Source: Tanypteryx hageni (lineage: Eukaryota; Arthropoda; Insecta; Odonata; Petaluridae). Taken from it: a stretch of 64,000 nucleotides of DNA. The notes below the pieces were generated by a model. That model did not search any database and had not been told where the DNA came from. It saw only the letters and a program-made list of their open reading frames with translations. Position 1 is the stretch's first letter. Each line of letters starts with the position of its first letter. The DNA lies in NCBI GenBank assembly GCA_028673005.1, contig CM054115.1:108578672-108642671 (forward strand). Reading direction: 5' to 3'. Made by a program: the position numbers and the translations under genes. Shown piece by piece: positions 56,785 through 64,000 of this stretch.

Positions 56785-57045
56785 AATTGCTGCTTGACGG
56801 ATGCCATTTAATGTCATACGAGTATAAGTTTACTTGACTGCATATATAAAGTGGAAGTTCTAATTGACGGATGTAGTTCAAAATCATAATTAGGCGAAAA
56901 TTTTTAAATAATAATGATCATTCATATTTTATTTAATTAAAATCCGTCCAGCGGTTGAGAAGATGACAGTCACGATAGATGGACGGACAGGGGGACGAGA
57001 GGTACACAGGGCGTTCCGTTACTACCGCTTCTCTGGTAAAGAACG
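56785..57045 (+). repeat. Dispersed repeat, partner of 42028-42295
   Basis: tgcttgacggatgccattta, tataaagtggaagttctaat, tccgtccagcggttgagaag, gatggacggacagggggacg and cgttccgttactaccgcttct occur in the same order as in the reverse complement of 42028-42295. Confidence 0.7.
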
Positions 57046-57049
57046 AAAG

Positions 57050-57640
57050 AACGACCAATGATGACAGGATGCGTTCGGGACAAAAGATCTCTAAACCCAT
57101 AACTATTTAAACCCTGTATGGTTTTTATTAGACGATAAACGTTAAAAACGTACGTTTGAATATAAAGCAAACGTCATCTTTGAAAATTAGTGGCGAAAAT
57201 CCAAAAATAAATAATGTTATTTTAACCCTATCTTGATTTAATTCACTAAATAATAATCTATTTAATCGCGCACTTTTAAATAGTGTACCAGAGTCGTACG
57301 AATGTTCATTTTACATCACTGTTACAAGAAAAATTTTCTGGATTTTCACCAAGCGAAATAATAGTCCTTGTTATCCCCATGCCAACGCATCAATGCCGTT
57401 CAAACTTTTTTTTCCATGTTCCCCATGGATACGCTCCATTAACGAGTAGGTACTCAAATCTTTTTCATTGATGCAAGATAATAATATAGATACGAAATCG
57501 AAATTTTAACCAAGGATATATCAGTAATTGTGCGCTGATTTTATTATTCGTATTAAAGGTTCTTTTAAAAAGTTGCTTTTAACGTGATTATTACCTACGA
57601 CATTATACGAGGGAGTTAACATGCGAGACGGAAATTGCGA
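57050..57640. other. A+T-rich stretch, nothing recognised
   Basis: No signal supported. Confidence 0.4.
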
Positions 57641-57649
57641 AATAAACAA

Positions 57650-57910
57650 CACTACACTCCTCCCACTCGACCCCATTTTCTGCCTTACCCTTCCTATCCT
57701 CTCTCACTCCCCTTCCCCTCCTCACTCCCTCCCTTCCTCTTTACCTCCTCACTCTCTCCCCTATCTTTCTCCCCTCCTTCCTTCCCATTCCACACACTCT
57801 ACCCCATTGTCTGTTCCCCCCCCCCCTTCCTTTCCCCTCTCCCTCCCTTCTCTCCCCTCCTTCCTTCTCACTCCTCTCGTTCTATTTCATTTTCCTGTTT
57901 CCTCCCTTCT
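57650..57910 (+). repeat. Pyrimidine-rich tract
   Basis: cctcactccctcccttcctc-type sequence with an 11-C run. Frames of 115 and 156 codons are compositional. Confidence 0.9.
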
Positions 57911-57914
57911 CCCT

Positions 57915-58720
57915 CACATATATTTTCGAAACTTCTGCCTAACCTTTATAGCCACTCCAAGAAAATGAATTTTTGGCAGCATTATGACCGAGCGCAACTG
58001 GATATCCTCCTCTTCTCATCCCACCGTCTGTTTCCGATTGGAACAAGCTTTCGATACAGATGGAGTGGCGAGGCGGAGATTGCGATTTCTCATCGTGATC
58101 GGTGACCGTCGTCTTGGAGTCGAGTCCATTCTTTACTTTAGGAACCGTGAGCAGTCTTGCAAACTTTTTCTAGCTTCCTTGTTATATAATGATAATCGTA
58201 TTCTGCGAAGGTTATTCGAACCGCAATCTCTTGCGCGTGAGAACTGCACATCAATGGCAAAAATACGAATAGTTAGTCTTCACGCGTTTAATTTTTTTTT
58301 TAGAGCGCCACCACCAGGTCTCACATTCTGAGCTGTTGATCGACAAGAGAATTAGAAGATAGTTAACTCGGAGAGACATCAAAGAAGGAATAACACAAGT
58401 GGGGTATGCAACTAGGAATAGTTGCTCTCGCGACCTTAAAAGGCGGCGAGGAATGCCGCCGGAGAGTGTGCACAAAAAGTTCCATCCAGTACTCCGAGCG
58501 CCCCCTACGTCACTCCTTCCGGGAGGTCTCCCTTTTTATAGCTAGCCGACGCCTCCTCCGAGATGCCTCCCGCCTCGCCTTTTCCTCATCTGACCGTATC
58601 CCCACACACCCGCACCCTTCCCCACTGAAGTGCTAGGAGCGGACATCGCCAGCGATCACGGCGCTGGGAAGGTTCTTCGTCGGATGGATGTCGGACCGAG
58701 GCAGGAGTCCAATTATGCAC
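57915..58720. other. Unclassified, moderately G+C-rich stretch
   Basis: Open frames 57984-58331 and 58406-58636 have no recognisable motif. Sequence around 58480-58700 is C-rich. Could include an exon that I cannot identify. Confidence 0.3.
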
Positions 58721-58726
58721 CTCACT

Positions 58727-58845
58727 TTCGTAAAGAGTAGGTTAATGTCGGCACCGGGTTTCCCTTCTGTGTGTATGTCCAGTTAATGATATGCAAAATG
58801 ACCATAGCAGTCGACGCACTTAAAGAATCAATTACTACTACTACA
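58727..58845 (+). mobile_element. SINE 3' fragment
   Basis: cgtaaagagtaggttaatgt then cggcaccgggtttcccttct matches the core of the SINE at 8629; aaaatgaccatagcagtcga matches its ggctataataatccaagacg region. The head is missing. Confidence 0.7.
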
Positions 58846-58849
58846 TATA

Positions 58850-59750
58850 CCGAGCGTCATTCGAATTTTCATGCGGACCTCACCTCAGTCGTACTCGGTA
58901 CACCGTTGTTTATATGTATAACTTTACTAGGATTTATGGTTCTTGTCTATTATCCGGACCCATTTCAATACAGCGACAGTGGTGCGGTCAACGGCGAGAA
59001 AGCAGCGAGACATTATACTACTATCGGAGGAACTTCAATACAGCGACAGTGGCGCCGTAAATGGTGAGGAAGACAAGATAGACAAGAACCGGATTTATGT
59101 TTTTAAAATATCAATGGTAAAGTTTTGCAAACATATATACAACAAAAAATTACGTCGAAAAAGGTTTGCAGAAAAGATGCCCACAAGGATGGACACAAAA
59201 TCCTCCAAAGAGAGCGATCGCTCGCAGTTCCTGCTCCGGCGTGTGCTCGTGGGAGTCGCCCATTTCTGAAATGACACTTGCCTCGCCTCGCAGAGATGCG
59301 GACGCTTTCCGCTCGAGTGTTAGACCAAAGGTTCAAAACGAATATTTTCTCACGACCATTAAACGTATACGTTCTGTATTTTGGTTCCTTCTTATGTGCT
59401 AAGAACGATCTCGACATGAATGCCACGCAAGTCTAGTTTCGCACCAAACGAAATTTGCGCTCGTTGCTTTCTACTTCTGGCTGTTGCAATACACAGCAAA
59501 GAATTCTATAAGGGATGAAAGCGAAACGCAGGAGATTATTCAGATTCACCCAGTCTTCCATGAAATAAACAGTTAAGCGATGAACTGTGACCACTTTTCC
59601 TCTAAGGAAGAGATAAATTAATTCGGTTTAAGCGAGAATTTTATTAAGAAACATACTTATGCAGTTTGAAGAAATAGCCATTAAACGAAATAACAGAAAT
59701 CTCAAATGAGATAAAAATTCATCACCAGGTGAAAACCACGATGAGGCGTG
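58850..59750. other. Unrecognised stretch with a 70-bp-spaced duplication
   Basis: ttcaatacagcgacagtggt (58964) recurs as ttcaatacagcgacagtggc (59034), with similarity continuing for about 45 bp. Frames at 59103-59426 have no motif. Confidence 0.45.

Positions 59751-59753
<3 letters not shown>

Positions 59754-59824
<71 letters not shown>
59754..59824. repeat. (TA)n microsatellite, 71 bp
   Basis: Uninterrupted alternating A/T. It explains the Tyr-Ile strings in frames of both strands. Confidence 0.98.
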
Positions 59825-59829
<5 letters not shown>

Positions 59830-61060
59830 CGGTCAGCAGCGAATGCACGAGAGAGCCAAGCAAACACGACATCATAAATTCCTTCGAGGAGATCGATAAA
59901 AGGAACGTATTTGCATTTGCAACTTTGCTTTGTTGCATGAAAGGAAAGCTTCAATATTTAATTTCGTTGACAAAAGGATCACGCAGTCGCGGCAGAATTA
60001 ATATTTGTAATGTCGATCAGAGAAGGGAATTAGCTAGCACGGTCGCCAAAAATAATTATTTGCTCGTCTGATAAAAAATTCTCTTTAAGTTCTAGAGAGA
60101 ATGTAAGAGACGCTATTCGATGAAAGGAGTAAAAAGAGAAGCCACCACGTCGCGGAATCACGCGTAAACGCGCGCATTTTATCTCCGCTTAATCGATGGG
60201 AAATCAATCGACGGAATACAGGGCCGAATGAGCAAACGAAGGTGCTCTTGGCCATCACTCTCTCCCCAGCGGCGTCCACTTCACTCGAACACATTCCTTC
60301 CCGACGGCTTCGAGGATGTCACCTTTGAGTTAAACTGGGTCACGGAGACACCTAATTACGTCACGTCTCTAGTCACGTTCACCGACGAATTTTCTGGTCT
60401 GGATCTTTTTTCGGTAGCATTAAAGAGTGCAAAACACGTGCCTTTACTACTCCAAAACTTTACGTGTTTAATAATCGATTTTCGTTCGACTCGAGTTCAC
60501 GACGATGATTTTGCAGATTTTTTTCGGATAAAATTTTATTTCCTCCTTACGTAAGGCGGGCGAAAAGTGGTCCGAGAAAGACGGAGTGGCGAGTGGATTT
60601 CATTCTCTCGCGTCGAGCTCACTCCGAAATCGAAGATGAGCATAGTTCAAATCCAAAACAGTAGAACAGTGAAAATAGGACGCGAAATTGATGGCCCACG
60701 TCGTGATTTGATCTTTATTTCAACAACAAGAGGCAAAATGATTTTCATTTCGAGGAAACGTTTCATTCATTGCAAGTGTGAAGAGTTAGCAATATAGAGA
60801 ACGAATATATAGGGGGCGAGCGATTGCACCGTGGGCGAAAGATCGCAATTTTTAACTCAACCCATTCCGGAACCATCGGCTAATGAGCGAAAGCGGAAGG
60901 GCTTTGAGGCCAGATGGGACCTCTCGCGGAGGAATCGTCACGTTTTGATTTTATCTGCACCATAGAATGCTCTGCTCTCGCGATTTAATTTTCCACACTC
61001 CTGCCAATATAATTGTGCGGTTTAATTAGATGCCCGCAAGGGACTTAACTTTTTGGAATC
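59830..61060. other. Unrecognised, with scattered CpG-rich segments
   Basis: Segments at 60110-60350 and 60815-61050 are richer in G+C than their surroundings, with short AATTTTC/TTTAATT motifs between. No readable gene. Confidence 0.35.
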
Positions 61061-61064
61061 ACGC

Positions 61065-61400
61065 CCATTTGGTCGCCATCACCTCCCGTCACCTATCTCC
61101 CACCGCCTATCGCTGACTTTCCCACCTTCTTCCCCACCTCCCTCTTTCCTCTCCTCTCACTCCCACCCCTTTCCCATTCCCCTCTTTCCTTCTATCTCAC
61201 CACCTCTCACACCCACTCTCTCTCACTCCTGCCCTATCTCACTCCCACCCCTTCCCCCATTTCCCTCCTTTATTGCACCTCCTCTCACTCCCACCCTCTC
61301 TTATTCCCACCCTCTCTCACTCCCACCCTCTCTCACTCCCACCTCTTCCCCCGTTTCTCTCCATTATTCCCCTCTCACTCCCACGCACCCTTACGACCAC
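61065..61400 (+). repeat. Pyrimidine-rich tract (ctctcactcccaccc units)
   Basis: An imperfect ~16-bp unit (ctctctcactcccacc) recurs. The 158-codon frame is compositional. Confidence 0.9.
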
Positions 61401-61404
61401 TTTC

Positions 61405-62460
61405 TCCGTTGGAACGGGTCTCGACACCCGATCGGTGCATTGGCGGCTGCTCGCCCCGGCGCCCTCCTCGCCCCCGCGCCCTCCTCGCCCCTGCGCTCTC
61501 CTCACCCCCTCGCCACTAAATCCTTCTGATAGCTGAATTCGACGCTCTTATGCGTCCACCAGACGCGAGGGCGGCTACTATCCCAAAACACGTTTTCCAC
61601 TGCGGATATCCGTACCGAAGTCGCACTGCCTCGGCACGGATAATATATGCCGAGAATATGCACGATAATAAAGCGACGATAACTGCGGAACAGATTGTTT
61701 TCTCGAGGTAACCACGTGATCCCACTGTATTCCGCAGAATTCGTCCAAACGGACTGAAAACAAGATTTTCTTACTGGACACGATATGCTTTCCTCGAATC
61801 GGTAACATAATTCGAATGATGTGCATAACTGAAAAAAAATTCCATAACAATGAAAGAAGACATTAGAATTGTTGCCAATAAACAGAAATAAAATTAACAA
61901 TTTATATTGCACGTTGAATAAATAATCATCAATGAAGTCATATATTATAGAGATTAAAATTGATGAATATTTGAAAATCTTTGAGGACAGTTTTTGCGAA
62001 GGCTGCTTAAGTCTATGCCCAAATTTATTTTTACTTTCTTCACCATTCAATTATGTGAATTTTATATTTATTGGTTGTTTATTTTTTTATTTTGCGTAAT
62101 ATTTAATTCGCGCATACCCGTCGTATTTGACGGACAATCACGACGAACACTTACAATTAGCCATACACAATCTTAAAAGCACGTATAATTATGGCGAACA
62201 CTGTCGTCTAACCACAATTGTTCAGAATCAAACGAAACATAATTATTTCGATTATCTAAAATTAATGTAAACATTAGTTTCCTTGAGAATTATTGTTTAG
62301 GACAAACAAAAGAAAAAATTGGAATCTTCCTGCGTTCTAGCATGTTACCATGTGGGAAACTCTCGTGTTGCATCCGGAAAAGCAATCAAGATTCTGGCTC
62401 AGAAGGCTTCGTATCCGATATAAAAATACATGAATAATGTGGTCTATAAAGAAATATTGC
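61405..62460. other. Unrecognised; G+C-rich to 61640, then A+T-rich
   Basis: gccccggcgccctcctcgcc-type sequence at 61450-61510, then open minus frames (61502-62050) without a known motif. 61800-62460 is A+T-rich. Confidence 0.35.
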
Positions 62461-62507
62461 AAAATTAGCGCGTTATATCTTCAATCCTTTTACCTCTTGT
62501 TCCTCTC

Positions 62508-63052
62508 ACAGCGATCTAGGTGTGATTTTTGATTCCAAACTTACGTTTTCAGCGCATGTAAGCAAAATCTCGGCGAAAGCAATGTCCACTGTTGGGCTTC
62601 TTTACAGCTTTACCGAAATTGTAGACCCCTTTGCATTGAAATCTGTCTTTTCCGGCTGCATTCTCGAGTTCTGTTCTCCTATATGGTGCACCGCATCCCC
62701 TGCCATCCTCAACCATTTAAACCGACCCTTGAATTTCTTTCTCACTGTAGTTCGTCACCGTATTCCGTCCTTTAGAAACTTATCTCGAGATGAGATACTG
62801 TACTCCCTAGGTATTTGCCCCCTTCCTCACAGGCGCATAATTGCCGACCTGGAATTCCTCCATACAATTAGAATGGCCATATTCGCTCCGACGAACTCCT
62901 ACCCTGTTTTTCCCTTCATGTTCCTCTCGCCCTACACGCAACCTTAGCATCCTTCACCATCCCAATTTTCGCCTTTCCATATCGCAGAGATCCTTATTCT
63001 ACCGCATTCCATCAGCCTTGAACTCCTTAACCACTGTTTCACAAAGTTGACG
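62508..63052 (+). pseudogene. CR1/Jockey-like LINE, C-terminal coding end
   Basis: SDLGVIFDSKLTFSAHVSKI, then SAKAMSTVGLLYSFTEIVDP, SVFSGCILEFCSPIWCTASP and LNRPLNFFLTVVRHRI is the thumb/C-terminal part that follows the YADD in LINE reverse transcriptases (DLGVxFDxxLxFxxHIxxI and LExCSxIWxP are diagnostic). A frameshift near 62935 moves the frame to FRLSISQRSLFYRIPSALNS then LTTVSQS, the usual RTxxxxxSFFxRxxxxWNSLP ending, stop at 63048. The upstream RT is missing, which fits the 5' truncation normal for LINE copies. Confidence 0.85.
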
Positions 63053-63054
63053 TC

Positions 63055-64000
63055 TCGAATTGAATACTTATATTGACAGGAAATGTTTCAGTATGTGTTA
63101 GTCATTCCAAGGTATTCTCATGCCATAAATACCACCTGTAGTTCATAGTTGATCAACGATAGAGAAAAATTGGAAAACAAATTAATAGAGCATTATCAGA
63201 TTTAAAATACTAAAAGCAATGTCAAAATCTCATTCTGACAATATTTAATATGCATGTATTTTTGTAAAAAACGAATATAATAAATTTTACTGTTTATACG
63301 CTAATATGCATGGATCAACTGTCCATTGCTGAAGGGTAGTCGAGTGGAAAAGAAAACAAGTGAAGATTGAATTTTTATAACCAACTTTTATATAGTTAAT
63401 ACTTTAATATGAATAAACTCTATAATATAATTATGATAACCTTCCTGCTTGCATGGGCGTCAAGTTGCAAAAGTGTCTACCAGCTGTTGAGCTATGTGGG
63501 AGGTTCTATATTTAACCTTTAATCTTTTTACAGTTGAGAGAATTGCAGAGAGAAGTAGAGAACTCAGTGACAAACGTAAGAATGTTTGGTATATAAGTAG
63601 TAAGAAGTTTGATAGTGTCTTTTGTTTCATTAATGAAAATGCTGACTTATCCATTCATATTGCTTAAAATCAAGGAAAATATACTGCTAGTTCAGAGTAA
63701 TTCAGCTTTAGATACTAGTAAGAGTGAAATTGTTGAATATTTCATATTTTAGTCACCTAACTTAAACGACAAAAATACCAAATTGTTCTTTTCCTAACAT
63801 CACATCAACCATCCATATAAAACCGACGTATAAGTATAGTAACTGAAGAATTGCTAAGCTACAACACAACACTTTAAATTGTTTTATTTAAATTTGTTCA
63901 AATTAACATCCTTTACAACAGTATTACCTATCTTAAATAGTGAAAAAAAGGAATATGATACTTAAATGTGACGGCTTTTAGAAAAATGCAAGAACAACTG
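63055..64000. other. A+T-rich stretch, nothing firm
   Basis: Starts as the presumed LINE 3' tail. A minus-strand phrase at about 63505 (catagctcaacagctggtag) resembles a tRNA A box but no B box follows. Confidence 0.35.

Noticed and set aside
58943..59067. SGAVNGE-like peptide resembling a Dlg linker (SGSQTVNGDD)
   Set aside because: It is on the strand opposite to the Dlg exon and the resemblance is only a few residues.
59628..60071. Frames with long Tyr-Ile strings
   Set aside because: Produced by the (TA)n microsatellite.

Overview
This window is eukaryotic, most likely from an arthropod. It is about 64 kb of intron and intergenic-type DNA, roughly two-thirds A+T, and holds only one host coding segment that I can identify: a 132-bp exon on the minus strand (46980 to 46849). 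It encodes the L27 domain of a Discs-large (Dlg1/SAP97) scaffold protein, with a good acceptor and donor. Its residues resemble the insect Dlg S97 isoform more than vertebrate DLG1, which is the main reason for suggesting an arthropod. I found no other Dlg exon, so most of the window is probably intron of this gene, transcribed right to left.

Left part (1-4100): a hAT-type element end; the endonuclease part of an RTE/BovB-like LINE (minus strand); a piece of mariner-type DNA-binding domain; a degenerate ~35-bp array; a ~500-bp non-autonomous hAT with near-perfect 8-bp target-site duplications (TSDs); and a duplicated repeat that was the landing site of the next element.

4160-19823 is a Russian-doll locus. 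A ZMYM1-like hAT (near-perfect 8-bp TSD) was split by a repeat also found at 36047-36600. That repeat was split by a Mutator-like element (MULE; 7100-18976, perfect 10-bp TSD). The MULE carries long terminal inverted repeats (TIRs) made of degenerate ~15-bp units and a broken FLYWCH/MULE transposase. Inside it lie a 146-bp tandem array, a SINE with a 14-bp TSD, and pieces of two more hAT transposases.

19.8-37 kb: pyrimidine-rich tracts, several hAT-like ends, a 3,000-bp GTF2IRD2-like hAT (24704-27703, perfect 8-bp TSD, broken ORF), a MITE related to one at 50369-50866, and weaker repeats. 37.3-45.6 kb: purine-rich DNA, a 28-bp minisatellite hit by a SINE that was itself hit by a SINE, and a 1.9-kb array of 17-bp units. 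45.9-64 kb: the Dlg exon, more SINEs, CR1/Jockey-like LINE fragments in both orientations, more low-complexity tracts, and a (TA)n microsatellite.

All transposon genes seen are broken. The very long open frames at 43.5-45.6 kb come from a pyrimidine-rich strand and are not genes. Apart from the Dlg exon, nothing here is a functional gene cooperating with a neighbour; the window mainly records repeated transposon insertion.
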